In this document: piece after piece, positions 11,290 through 22,900 of the stretch
Layout: every line of letters begins with the position of its first letter
Numbering within the stretch: the stretch's first letter is position 1
Assembly: GCF_032854445.1 (NCBI RefSeq)
Contig: NC_088306.1
Coordinates: 9,570,193-9,634,192 of the forward strand
Length of the DNA stretch: 64,000 nt
Direction of reading: 5' to 3'
DNA from: Liolophura sinensis
Lineage: Eukaryota > Mollusca > Polyplacophora > Chitonida > Chitonidae
Notes under the pieces: model-generated
Told to the model about the DNA's origin: nothing
Seen by the model: the letters and a program-made list of their open reading frames with translations, nothing else
Database searches by the model: none
Made by a program: the position numbers and the translations under genes

Positions 11290-11400
11290 GAATGTCAAAC
11301 CATGGTGACAAACCTCACGCGCAGGCCTTACCAGTGGAGGTTCGAGTCCATAACAAACCATAAAAAGGTTTGCAGTGATGTTAAACCTCAAAAATGCAGA
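11290..11400 (+). mobile_element. Possible tRNA-derived SINE fragment
   Basis: Contains a good pol III B-box (GGTTCGAGTCC, 11339-11349) and ends in GTGATGTTAAACCTCAAAAA, like the tails of SINE families B and C. The A-box part is unclear. Confidence 0.4.
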
Positions 11401-13919
11401 TGTGAAAAAGAATTATTACAATTTTTATGCATACCCGAAGCCTTGGAGCACCCTATAAAATACTGCCACGTGTTTTTGTTCGTATGACGTATGATTCACG
11501 TTTTAGACAATCACAAATCATAGTTTCCAGGTTGTACATGAAGAGAAAGAGAAAATTGTCATAAGTGAAGTTGATTTCGTCGATATTTGCATTCAACACA
11601 CGACATAATATAAAGACCTATTACTGGGTCCAGGGGCGTTAGATGATAGAGGTCACAAAAATGTGCGAGTTAAACCTTTTTTTTTTTTTTTTGCGATTGA
11701 AAAATTTGCGTTTTCAAGTCACCTCCGGAAACGGGGGCCTAGAGATGAATTGACAAAGCTGTTCGAAAGGAACGGCGACCACCCATAGCACACAGCCAAC
11801 TGTCGGTAGAGATTTGCATATCAGAGGAAGTTTTTTTTTTTTTTAGCCTCGTAACTCGTGATTTCCTCAGCCATTCACAGGGTCGTATTTGTCAAACACA
11901 ATACCTGGATTACCAAATGCAGTTCGTGATTTACAAGACCGCTGTGGTAAATTTCCTCACAATATTTTTTACCACCACAATGATTTACAGCTCCATACCA
12001 TACGAAATCATTTCTCTGCAATCCATATATGCATACAATTAAGTCATGTTTGTGACAATATAATAATGCTGGTCTTGCTTGTTGATTTAATGACAAGATC
12101 TTGGCACTGTCTACTTACAGAATAATATCTCTACCACAGTGTCAGTCATTTTACTTTATTTGGGTTTAGAGGTCAGTATTTGAAAGTAGCACATGACTGG
12201 AACATAGTTCAGTTATTTGAACTGCTCAGTCAAGTGAGCTATCGGAATTCTCTGAAAGTCATGTTAAAATATCTGACATTGGTCCTCTTCATTGGTGGAT
12301 AGCGTGCATCATCAGTTTAAACTTGAAAGACGCCACAGATCCAAATTCTCTCGGAAATTTCCCCGGAGTAAATCACCTCCTTTCGCCAGATATCGGATCT
12401 ACCTCGTCACTTAAAGGGATATAGAATCGTTTCTAATAGGCGTATGTGTAAGACAGACAAAACCAGACTGTCCCTAGCCTAAGCTGCTGGCTATAACCGA
12501 GGAAATCCTAACAGCCAGGGTTGGGTCAATGATGGTGAAGTTTGTGTCCCTTTTCCAACGAATGTTTTTATAATTTCATTAAAAAGCCAGATTCAGTACT
12601 TTTTCCAACTGAGAATGTCAAATTCCAGAAGCTATTTTTTTTTTCGACTCTAAGACTTCATTCCCTCGTGTGACATCATAATTATTCAAACTGGTTTAAT
12701 GACCAATCAGTGTATGCATTATTATTATAACATTAAATATTATAACAAGAAAAACAAAGACTTGACGACCGTTCGGCTTTGTAAATAAAAACGCCCCATT
12801 TCACTAGGATTACTGAAATGTTTTTTATAGTGCTGCAATGGCAACAGCATAAAGAATAAATCCAGAGATATTAATAGTTTTCAAATGATCACACGTAACC
12901 GGTTAAAACCGGTCTCTCATCAGCCTCAGTTAAGGCTTTTATTCTCACTGTTCAATGCAAATGTATCGTAACATGGACAGCCCCTAACACCATTACTTAT
13001 AAGCAGAATTATTTTTAAAAAATGTTGTGTTAATTCCACCTCACCAGACGTCACCGGTTTAGAATGAAGCAATTATTTCAGTAGGGAGATGCATAGATTT
13101 TCTGATGAAGTAGAAAATTTCATTTACGAAAAAATATTGAAAGCAACTGGTCCTTTTGATTTGGAGCCTTGAGGCAGTCAGCTCAGAATATTTTACAAAC
13201 ACTGAATGAATAGATATGGCTTAACGACACTCGGGTAATGTTCATTGGCGTATAGTTTGACCCTCTGTAGCCTGGTAGAGAAGTATGGTGTTAAGAGTTG
13301 TGTCCCGCTGATTGTGGACTCTCTAGGCTTTCTCTTTTTTTTTTTTTTAAAGAACAGAACGTGAGGTATTCTATAGATTTTAAGATTACAGCCTGCAGTA
13401 GAGATTAAAACTATGGTAGCGACAACAGTGTGATAGTTTGTAAACGGATGAATCACGCCCCCTCTCAGTCTACCTGTCAACGCTCACTGACAGCATGCAA
13501 TTTACATACCCGCTACACAATGGCTTAAGCAAAATTAATTAATAATGATTGCAATTTAGTAGACGTCATTGATCTAGAATAACTCGATGTTTTATCCTTC
13601 AGTACACCTACTGTTAGTTCAGCATTTTTAGCAATATTTCCCAGTTTTCTGTCAATTAAAACTGGGCATTGACCGACATGAAACAAACTACATACATTTA
13701 CGACTTAAAATTGGATGACAAATTTAACATCCTTATATTGAAGGTATAATTTTTAACCTGCGGCGTAAATCAAATCAAATAAATAAACAAATGAATAATT
13801 GCTGCTCTACTGCAGCAATTTGAAAAGGATACTCATAATTGCGTAAGTGTCGTGTGATATAAAAGACTACAGTATACGACCGTCGTTTACCATTCGATTC
13901 CGTTTTCTTTTCACTTAAA
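11401..13919. other. Intergenic, no gene seen
   Basis: AT-rich sequence with several T runs (11679-11692, 11830-11844, 13327-13348). I see no conserved reading frame and no further repeat that I can classify. Confidence 0.5.
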
Positions 13920-14228
13920 ATATAGTTAAAGTATAATACATACTGGTCAAATATAGTTAAGGTATAACAGATATTGGTCAAATACAGTTAAGGTATAATA
14001 GATATTGGTCAAAAATAGTTAAGGTATAATAGATACTGGTCAAATACAGTAAAGGTATAATAGATATTGGTCAAATATAGTTTGGGTATAATAGATACTG
14101 GTCATATACAGTTAAGGTATAATAGATATTGGTCAAATACACTTAAGGTATAATAGATATAGTTCGAATACAGTTAAGGCATAACATATATTGGTCAAAT
14201 ATAGTTAAGGTATAATAGATACTGGTAA
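13920..14228. repeat. 31-bp minisatellite, about 10 units
   Basis: Tandem units read roughly ACAGTTAAGGTATAATAGAT then ATTGGTCAAAT, with scattered substitutions (ATAG/ACAG, TATT/TACT). The array ends where the last unit turns into GGTAATATTG. Confidence 0.92.
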
Positions 14229-14327
14229 TATTGTAAACATACTAGAGTATTTTGTTCAAGTGTGCTCGTGTAACTCGCGTATAGTATAGGTTGGCATGCA
14301 TATAGACCCGCTTTCCCTTGGGCGGGG

Positions 14328-14664
14328 ATCGGCCCCGATAGCACAGTTAGTAGAGAGTTCGCTTCGGGGGCAATCCATCTCGGGTCAAAGACCCTAAAAG
14401 AGGAAATTGTAACTTCCCGGCGTTAAGCATTAATGGGGTGGTGCAACGACTGGTTGCCCCGTACAATCAGTACAATGCCTCGGGCGGTGCGGCTTACTTG
14501 CCTTCGGTAGGTCGTCTCAGGCAAGCAGCACTAGATAATAGAGCGCTGGAAATCCGTCCTGCAACAAAGTGACACATTACGTCTACTATGAGGGCTCTTT
14601 CGTCGTCATATGACTGAATTGTTAAGTACGAGGTTAAACCACTAGCACTCACGCACTCACTCCC
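14328..14664 (+). mobile_element. tRNA-derived SINE, family B, near full length
   Basis: The head begins GGCCCCGATAGCACAGTTAG. The body holds GGAAATCCGTCCTGCAACAA and TTTCGTCGTCATATGACTG, and the tail is GTTAAGTACGAGGTTAAACC with CACTCA repeats. Other copies are at 25836-26185, 27668-27985, 29290-29662 and 39608-39764. Confidence 0.85.
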
Positions 14665-14762
14665 TTGGGCGGGGATTATCTTTATTCCCAGAAGTACAGG
14701 GATCGCTATTGGCGTTTCGCGGCAATAAGACAACGGTTATGACAGTTATTGATTTCTCTTTG

Positions 14763-14770
14763 TATATAAA
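14763..14770 (+). promoter_or_regulatory. TATA box of the GPCR gene
   Basis: TATATAAA stands 46-53 bases before the ATG at 14816. This would put the start of transcription near 14795 and leave a 5'UTR of about 20 bases. It suits a single-exon gene with a core promoter directly upstream. Confidence 0.55.
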
Positions 14771-14815
14771 TTCATACATTGTCGGATACTTCAGAGTGTA
14801 GACTTAAAAGTTGAG

Positions 14816-16315
14816 ATGGAGATACACTACGACAATTTTCAGTTAGTTGTAGTTCGCCTTTCCCTGCTTGGTTGTGTGGTTTTAGCTGGGGTGCCAGGTA
14901 ATATCGTATCTGTTTGCTTGAACGTGAAGTCTTTCAAACGAAATAGAGTGAGTGGAATTGCATACCTCCATCTGGCTGTAGTGGACCTGTGTCTGTGTTC
15001 TCTGCACTCTTCCCTCGGTATTGTGCTCGAGTCTGTGGGGTACTACAACCTGAACAATGACATGGGCTCCTGGGGCCCATTTCTGACGTTCCTGGCCCGG
15101 GATATCGGACTCAGGCTGTACTTCTTCGCCACCTTTGTCTCGCTCATCGCCCTTACATTTGTGGCTGTTCTGCGTACTTGGAGAGTGTTTTTCCCATTTG
15201 GACAAGCCCGGAAGAGAATCTTGATGTCCGTGATCGTGGTCTTGGATACTTTTATCGCCTGCCTCACTGGTCTGCTAAATATGCCAAAAAGATACTTATC
15301 TAAACCGATCGGGCTGAATTCAAACCACACTAGTAATAACAGTGATTTCTTGGAAGCCCAAAACGACACTTTGAATGACACCCAGAACATTGCCAACGTC
15401 ACCGATGACACTGTGAGAGACACTACAGAGGACACTGAGTCACTGGGCGTTACCAAAGTTGACGAGCAAAACTTTCCAGCAACAGTCCTGACGTGGTCTT
15501 GTATGATCGTCGTAGTTGTCATAACAACGGCGTATATCCTCATCTGTGTCAAACTCAAACTGGAATACAGAAAACTTGTCAGCAAGGAGAACAGCCAGAC
15601 GAATCTCTTTCTCGGAAGACAACTGAAACACTTGATTACGCATTTCATTCTGTTTGGTGTTTTGATCTTGGCATGTATGCCCTCTCTGATCAGTAGTGTT
15701 ATTCCAGACAAATCCATGGCACTAATTCGACTTATCACAACTTCAGGGGTCCTTAACAGCGCGGTCAATCCGTACATATACTGCCTGTTGGTTCCAGCAT
15801 ATCGGAGGGATGTAATCCGCATGCTGTGTTGTAAGAAAAGCCACAGCAGTGACAGTAACACCCGACAGTCCAAACAAAACAAGAATTCCGAGACAATGAC
15901 CAGTGAGGTAAGGAGCGGGCAATCCAAACGAAGTAAGAGTTCCACCAACACACAGGGCATAGATACTGCCAAAATCAGCTTCATAACTGGTGTGAATGAT
16001 GAAAACAGGGGTTCCGATGAAACACAGCGGACTGGCAACACCACGACCAGCGTCAATTCCGGTGTGAGTGATGAAAACAGGGGTTCCGATGACACACAGT
16101 GGACTGGCAACACCACGACCATCGTCAATTCCGGTCTGAGTGATGAAAACAGGGGTTCCGATGACACACAGTGGACTGGCAACACCACAACCTTCGTCAG
16201 TTTTGGTGTGAATGATGAAAACAGGGGTTCCGATGACACACAGTGGACTGGCAACACCACGCCCAGCGTCAATTCCAGTGTGAATGATGAAAACAAGGGT
16301 CCCCATGAGACATAG
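14816..16315 (+). CDS. Single-exon rhodopsin-like GPCR with a repeat tail
   Basis: A 499-residue protein with seven predicted membrane segments, so a plasma-membrane receptor; the ligand is unknown. TM1 carries GVPGNI (Asn29), TM2 LAVVD (Asp57), TM6 CMP (Pro289) and TM7 NSAVNPYIY (318-322, the NPxxY motif). Several class A hallmarks are altered: the DRY motif is Leu119-Arg120-Thr121, the TM6 tryptophan is Met288, and no cysteine lies at the start of TM3 or in extracellular loop 2, so the usual disulfide is absent. Loop 2 (about 155-222) is long, acidic and has five N-glycosylation sequons (N170, N174, N183, N187, N194). From residue 392 the tail is a 24-residue tandem repeat (72 bp). The TAG stop at 16313-16315 lies inside a repeat unit where other units have CAG, and the frame stays open to 16672. 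It fits a lineage-specific orphan receptor; 7TM identity is strong, subfamily unknown. Confidence 0.85.
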   Translation: MEIHYDNFQLVVVRLSLLGCVVLAGVPGNIVSVCLNVKSFKRNRVSGIAYLHLAVVDLCLCSLHSSLGIVLESVGYYNLNNDMGSWGPFLTFLARDIGLRLYFFATFVSLIALTFVAVLRTWRVFFPFGQARKRILMSVIVVLDTFIACLTGLLNMPKRYLSKPIGLNSNHTSNNSDFLEAQNDTLNDTQNIANVTDDTVRDTTEDTESLGVTKVDEQNFPATVLTWSCMIVVVVITTAYILICVKLKLEYRKLVSKENSQTNLFLGRQLKHLITHFILFGVLILACMPSLISSVIPDKSMALIRLITTSGVLNSAVNPYIYCLLVPAYRRDVIRMLCCKKSHSSDSNTRQSKQNKNSETMTSEVRSGQSKRSKSSTNTQGIDTAKISFITGVNDENRGSDETQRTGNTTTSVNSGVSDENRGSDDTQWTGNTTTIVNSGLSDENRGSDDTQWTGNTTTFVSFGVNDENRGSDDTQWTGNTTPSVNSSVNDENKGPHET

Positions 16316-16669
16316 TGGACTGGCAACACCACGACCAGCGCCACTGCCAGTGTAAATGATGAGAACACTGGTACCGATGACACACAGTGGACTGGCAACA
16401 CCACGACCAGCGTCAATTCCTGTGTGAGTGATGAGAACAGGGGTTCCAATGACACACAGTGGACTGGCAACACCACGACCAGCGCCACTGCCAGTGTGAA
16501 TGATGAGAACACTGGTACCGATGACACACAGTGGACTGGCAACACCACGACCAGCGTCAATTCCTGTGTGAGTGATGAGAACAGGGGTTCCAATGACACA
16601 CAGTGGACTGGCAACACCACGACCAGCGTCAATTCCGGTGTGAATGATGAGAACAGGGATTCCGATGAC
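15989..16669 (+). repeat. 72-bp coding tandem repeat in the GPCR tail
   Basis: Nine full 72-bp units plus a part unit, each encoding 24 residues of the type G-V-N/S-DENRGSDDTQWTGNTTT then SVNS. The stop TAG falls in unit 5. The last units alternate (SATA / SVNS endings), so 144-bp pairs were duplicated as blocks. All units keep one reading frame, including those after the stop. Confidence 0.93.
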
Positions 16670-16672
16670 TGA
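16316..16672 (+). other. In-frame continuation of the GPCR repeat after its stop
   Basis: After TAG the same frame runs 118 codons to the TGA at 16670-16672 with no further stop, all of it the 24-residue repeat. It would be translated only by readthrough or in alleles that keep CAG at 16313. Confidence 0.7.
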
Positions 16673-16760
16673 CAACACCACGACCATTCTAATTTCGGTA
16701 GCCTGACGATAGAGTTGTATACGAGACAATGTGGAAAGATGTCAGTGATGTCAGTGAGTG

Positions 16761-16766
16761 AATAAA
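16761..16766 (+). terminator. Polyadenylation signal downstream of the GPCR
   Basis: AATAAA, overlapped by further AATAAA copies at 16765 and 16772, about 90 bases after the second in-frame stop and 450 bases after the first. Confidence 0.5.
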
Positions 16767-16821
16767 TAATAAATAAATATGTTATATAAAACGAAATGAA
16801 ACACAGAAATGCCTCACGTGT

Positions 16822-17049
16822 ACACTAAAAAAAATAATCTGTTACATTTAACAGAAAGTGATCTGAGTGATGCTAGAATGTATTCTGCTACTGCAGCAGA
16901 TCGTTGTGTTAAATATAACACATATATTATATTAATTCAACGTAAGGATTCTAATAGACTAACAGACTATTATGTTGACCATGAAAGAATATTGTTCTAT
17001 AACAACAAACTTCCTGTCAAAATGAACAGATTAATTTTTTTTTGAGTGT
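16822..17049. mobile_element. MITE-like element with terminal inverted repeats
   Basis: The left end ACACTAAAAAAAATAATCTG and the right end, whose complement reads ACACTCAAAAAAAAATTAAT then CTGTT, form an imperfect inverted repeat of about 23 bases around a 228-bp AT-rich core. There is no transposase. A short open frame inside (16809-17045) is a by-product. Confidence 0.6.
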
Positions 17050-17282
17050 GGTCTATGCTACGATTACTCCCGCTGAAGCATGCGGGCATTGTCTTTATGT
17101 AAGTACACCATCAGTCTCTAGTGCTCAGGATTAGTGAATATTGGAAATAAAACTTTCTTTAAGTCTGTTGTTATTGGAGGCTTACAAAACAATGGTATCC
17201 TGTCATGTGAAATATTGGGTGTATTTTACACACTAAAATGACGTATATATCAGATGAAAACAATTATTAAACATCCGTACGT

Positions 17283-17436
17283 GGGAAGGTCTTTCAGCAA
17301 TCTGCGGATGGTCGTGGGTTTCCCCCAGGCTCTGCCCGGTTTCCTCCCACCATAATGCTGGCCGCCGTCGTATAAGTGAAATATTCTTGAGTACGGCGTA
17401 AAACACCAATCAAATAAATAAATAAATAAATAAATC
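17283..17436 (+). mobile_element. SINE family A, 5'-truncated
   Basis: Starts in the core (GGGAAGGTCTTTCAGCAATC) and keeps CACCATAATGCTGG, TATAAGTGAAATATTCTTG and the tail CGGCGTAAAACACCAATC, ending in (AAAT)n. 5' truncation is typical of target-primed insertion. Confidence 0.88.
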
Positions 17437-17943
17437 TAATGTGGCAGCACCATAAAAGGGCGGCATTGCAGTCTGCACGCTACAAGAACACACCGATTTC
17501 GTGTGAACAAAATAATGTTGAGTGCATTCTAGCTAACAAACGAACAAACAAACAAAACAAATCAGGATATTGTCATGGAGAATGCATGAAAGATCAGTCG
17601 TTTGTCTTATCAAAGTTATATCGTCAGAAATATCGACAGACCATGTTTCCAATAAGAGTTTATGTTCTCCACGGTAAAAGTGTGAGCACTAGTAATGTAA
17701 TTCTGTTATGTATTCCAGGAAACCAGCAGTAGATATCCACAAGTTAAACACTAATATAAAACGAAAACTGTCCAGTTTCTTCGCTTTTTTTGTTTCAAAA
17801 ATATTAATAAAAATCATTGGTTGCATTAAAGTCGGCAATTGACTTTATGCATATTTCTTTGTGAATTTTTTCTAACCTCTCAGTTAAATGGCTTTATTGC
17901 ATTGACTTAATATGTTCCTGGCGATTAATGGATAACACGGACT
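17437..17943. other. No feature seen
   Basis: AT-rich sequence between two SINE copies. One 97-codon frame at 17439-17732 has low-complexity content and no recognised motif; I do not call it a gene. Confidence 0.45.
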
Positions 17944-18242
17944 ACTGAGTTATTTATTTATTTATTTAGTTAGTCATTTATTTAGTTATTAATTTATTTG
18001 GATCGTGTTTTACAATGTGCCCAACAATATTTCACTTGTACGATAGCGACCAGCATTATAGTATGAGGAAATCTGGAATAGCCTATAGGGAAAACCCACA
18101 ACCATCTGTAAGGTGCTGGAAAACCTTCCCACGTACGACCAGAGTGGAATCCAGCGCGAGCTGGACTTGAACTCAAAGCGACCGCGTTGGTGAGAGGCTC
18201 CTAAGTCGTTATGCTGCGCTAGGTGCTACACTCGACCTCAGG
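17944..18242 (-). mobile_element. SINE family A, diverged full-length copy
   Basis: Reverse orientation: a (TTTA)n tail, then GTGTTTTACAATGTGC, ATATTTCACTTGTACG, CAGCATTATAGTATG, GAGCTGGACTTGAACTC (the B-box side) and GGTGAGAGGCTCCTAAG. The sequence is well diverged, so the copy is old. Confidence 0.82.
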
Positions 18243-19239
18243 AGTCCCCTGGTTATTGTAAAGTATCAAAATGTTCTCTAATAAACATTCATTTTTATTG
18301 GCAAATAAATGTGATAAGATGTCTTTACGTGCTGAAACTTGGACTTTTGAATGTCATCCTGGCTTCTAAGCAGACTTCAAAACTCGTGTCTAAGATGAAA
18401 AGAACTTTAAGATGTCTGAAATCAAAAGGGTCAGTGAAACTAAGTCATATACGAAATTTTAAGTCTTACAACATATGTAAAGGATTCATATTGTAGTACT
18501 TTGAGCCTATGCACAGACTCACTCTCAAATCAATACTGTAACAAAGCAGATAGAAAATCGTGCGACATTAAAGCAAAAAGTTCTGCTCACACATGCTTTC
18601 ATGCTCTTTTATCACAGTAGTCTGGCATTTACCGGCTTTTTGTACTTTGCGTGCCGAGGATAGATCACTAATAAAATGAAAAGGCAATTTTACGAAAGCG
18701 TTATCTTCAGTAATTAACCTGCGGAGATAAGTAAAGTGAAATTACCTGTCTCTGAATTAAGACACAGAGCTCCGGGCTCCCGGCCCCGGGTTAATGGGAA
18801 TCGGGCGCACAATTACGATGCACAGCGTCACATATTCTGAACACAGTGTCCATATTTACTTACAAGAGAATTGTTCTTATTATAAAGCTGAAGCAACTGA
18901 AATAGAATTGATAGAGTACCCTAGACAGGACTCTTCAGTGCATTTATAGCTAAGAAAGCCAAATTAATAATCCCAAAATTAAAACTAATCATCTTGTAAA
19001 AGCGATGTGTAAATGAAACTGTTCTCGTCGTTGTACAAATCTAAGCAAGATGTGTATCTTGTAGAGCCCTGTATTAGTGATACTTACATCCTCTCTTTGC
19101 ATTACAGAAACAGTCTGCATTACAGAAAATTAGTCTGTCTAGCCGCCTTGGACACACCTGAACAATTTTCTGTAAACGTGAAAATGCTGCCTTTTCATCA
19201 AAGAAACTAATTATTCAAATTCATTACTGGCGCATATTT
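18243..19239. other. No feature seen
   Basis: AT-rich, without a frame or repeat that I can classify. A short GC-rich spot (CGGGCTCCCGGCCCCGGG, 18773-18790) stands out but has no context. Confidence 0.4.
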
Positions 19240-19442
19240 TGGTTTTTACATTTGCACTGACGGCGGCTTTTAAATTTGCATTGACAGAGGCTTTTAAATT
19301 TGTTCTGCCCGAGTCTTGTAAATTTGCACACACTGAGGCTTAATATTTTGTAGTGACTGAGGCTTGTAAGTTTGCATTGATCGAGGCTTGTTAATTTGTA
19401 GTGACAGAGGCTTTTGAATTTTCACTGACTGTGGGTTTTAAT
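19240..19442. repeat. Degenerate tandem repeat of about 29 bp, 7 units
   Basis: Units follow the pattern GAGGCTTTTAAATTTGCA, TTGACA with many substitutions; the words GAGGCTT and ATTTG recur at regular spacing. The divergence indicates an old array. Confidence 0.6.
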
Positions 19443-19951
19443 CTTTTTGGCTGTGTTATGCATTCTCAGGGCCTAGGGAGTGGAACAATTTATCATCAGA
19501 ACGATGTATTGTGTCATTGTCTTTGGTTAAAAGTAAATTAAAATCCCACCTAATTAATCATGCTATTTAGTCTAATATTATTTAGTTGTTTTGCAGTAAT
19601 ATATTTCTATTTTATTATTCTGTTTTAATTGATCAGATTATGTTTCTATGCCCGTAAATATCATTTAAATTCTTTGATTTCTGCAAGGGACAGGGCAAGC
19701 TCGTTGGAGCTTGACTTTCACCGTATGTATTTCCAATTCAGTGTATTGTCAGTGTGTGTCAATATGTATATATGGTGAATAAAGCCAAATCCAATCAAAA
19801 TTTCCTTTAAATCCGGCGAAGGTGGATGTATTTTGTTCGCAGTCTTTGCTGCGTGTATGAGATATTTAAGGCTAGCAAAGCGTAAAAATAGAGGAATAGT
19901 TCAGCATATCACTCGGAGCAACACAGAACCACCGTATGGGTGCCTACCGAG
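19443..19951. other. No feature seen
   Basis: Non-coding sequence leading into the 63-bp array; a GTGAATAAAGCC word with AATAAA is near 19777. No reading frame of interest. Confidence 0.4.
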
Positions 19952-22900
19952 GAACCAAAGATATGACTGCACATTAAAAAGGCAGGAATAGTTTACCATG
20001 TTTCTGTCTTTCATGAACCAGAGATATGACTGCACATTACAAAGACAGGAATAGTTTAACATGTCTCTGTGTTCAATGAACCAAAAATATGACTGCACAT
20101 TACAAAGACAGGAATAGTTTACCATGTCTCTGTCTTCCATGAATCAAAGATATGACTGCACATTACAAAGACAGGAATAGTTTACCATGTTTCTGTCTTC
20201 CATGAACCAAAGATATGACTGCACATTACAAAGACAGGAATAGTTTACCATGTCTCTGTCTTCCATGAATCAAAGATATGACTGCACATTACAAAGACAG
20301 GAATAGTTTACCATGTCTCTGTCTTCCATGAACCAAAAATATGACGGCACATTACAAAGACAGGAATAGTTTACCATGTCTGTGTCTTCCGTGAACCAAA
20401 GATATGACGGCACATTACAAAGAGAGTAATACTTTACCATGTCTCTGTCTTCCATGAACCAAAGATATGACTGCACATTACAAAGACAGGAATAGTTTAC
20501 CATGTCTCTGTCTTTCATGAACCAAAGATATGACTGCACATTACAAAGACAGGAATAGTTTACCATGTCTGTGTGTTCCATGAACCAAAGATATGACTGC
20601 ACGTTACAAAGACAGGAATAGTTTACCATGTCTTTGTCTTCCATGAACCAAAGATATGACTGCACATTACAAAGACAGGAATAGTTTACCATGTCTGTGT
20701 GTTCCATGAACCAAAGATATGACTGCACGTTACAAAGACAGGAAAAGTTTACCATGTCTCTGTCTTCCATGAATCAAAGATATGACTGCACATTACAAAG
20801 ACAGGAATAGTTTACCATGTCTCTGTCTTCCGTGAACCAAAGATATGACTGCACATTACAAAGATAGGAATAGTTTACCATGTCTCTGTCTTCCATGAAC
20901 CAAAGATATGACTGCACATTACAAAGACAGGAATAGTTTACCATGTCTCTGTCTTCCGTGAACCAAAGATATGACTGCACGTTACAAAGACACGAATAGT
21001 TTACCATGTCTCTGTCTTCCATGAACCAAAAATATGACTGCACATTACAAAGACAGGAATAGTTTACCATGTCTCTGTCTTCCATGAACCAAAAATATGA
21101 CTGCACATTACAAAGACAGGAATAGTTTACCATGTCTGTGTCTTCCATGAACCAAAAATATGACTGTACATTACAAAGACAGGAATACTTTACCATGTCT
21201 CTGTCTTCCATAAACCAGAGATATGACTGCACATTACAAAGACAGGAATAGTTTACCATGTCTCTGTCTTCCGTGAACCAAAGATATGACTGCACATTAC
21301 AAAGACAGAAATAGTTTACCATGTCTCTGTGTTCCATAAACCAAAGATATGACTGCACATTACAAGGACAGGAATAGTTTATCATGTCTCTGTCCTCCGT
21401 AAACCAAAGATATGAAAAAGACAAAGATTACAAAGACAGGAATAGTTTACCATGTCTCTGTCTTCCATGAACCAAAGATATGACTGTACATTACAAAGAC
21501 AGGAATAGTTTACCATGTCTCTGTCTTCCATGAACCAAAGATATGACGGCACATTACAAAGACAGGAATAGTTTACCATGTCTCTGTGTTCCGTGAACCA
21601 AAGATATGACTGCACATTACAAAGACAGAAATAGTTTACCATGTTTCTGTCTTTCATGAACCAAAGATATGACTGCACATTACAAAGACAGGAATAGTTT
21701 ACCATGTCTCTGTCTTCCATGAACCAAAGATATGACTGCACATTACAAAGACAGGAATAGTTTACCATGTCTCTGTGTTCCGTGAACCAAAGATATGACT
21801 GCACATTACAAAGACAGAAATAGTTTACCATGTCTCTGTCTTCCGTGAACCAAAGATATGACTGCACATTACAAAGACAGGAATAGTTTACCATGTCTCT
21901 GTCTTCCATGAACCATAGATATGACTACACATTACAAAGACAGGAATAGTTTACCATGTCTCTGTGTTCCGTGAACCAAAGATATGACTGCACATTACAA
22001 AGACAGAAATAGTTTACCATGTTTCTGTCTTTCATGAACCAAAGATATGACTGCACATTACAAAGACAGGAATAGTTTACTATGTCTCTGTGTTCAATGA
22101 ACCAAAAATATGACTGCACATTACAAAGACAGGAATAGTTTACCATGTCTCTGTCTTCCATGAACCAAAGATATGACTGCACATTACAAAGACAGGAATA
22201 GTTTACCATGTCTGTGTCTTCCATGAACCAAAGATATGACTGCACATTACAAAGACAGGAATAGTTTACCATGTCTGTGTCTTCCATGAACCAAAGATAT
22301 GACGGCACATTACAAAGACAGGAATAGTTTACCATGTCTCTGTCCTCCGTGAACCAAAGATATGACTGCACATTACAAAGACAGGAATAGTTTACCATGT
22401 CTGTGTCTTCCATGAACCAAAGATATGACTGCACATTACAAAGACAGGAATAGTTTACCATGTCTCTGTCTTCCATGAACCAGAGATATGACTGCACATT
22501 ACAAAGACAGGAATAGTTTACCATGTCTCTGTCTTCCATGAGCCAAAGATATGACTGCACATTACAAAGACAGGAAAAGTTTACCATGTCTGTGTCTTCC
22601 ATGAACCAAAGATATGACTGCACATTACAAAGACAGGAATAGTTTACCATGTCTCTGTCTTCCATGAACCAAAAATATGACGGCACATTACAAAGACAGG
22701 AATAGTTTACCATGTTTCTGTCTTTCATGAACCAAAAATATGACTGCACATTACAAAGACAGGAATAGTTTACCATGTTTCTGTCTTTCATGAACCAAAG
22801 ATATGACTGCACATTACAAAGACAGGAATAGTTTACCATGTCTGTGTCTTCCATGAACCAAAGATATGACGGCACATTACAAAGACAGGAATAGTTTACC

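Noticed and set aside
15043-16632. Antisense frame of 529 codons over the GPCR, and another of 328 codons at 15743-16729
   Set aside because: Both arise because the 72-bp repeat keeps any stop-free frame open. They overlap a clear 7TM gene and have a periodic composition with no domain.
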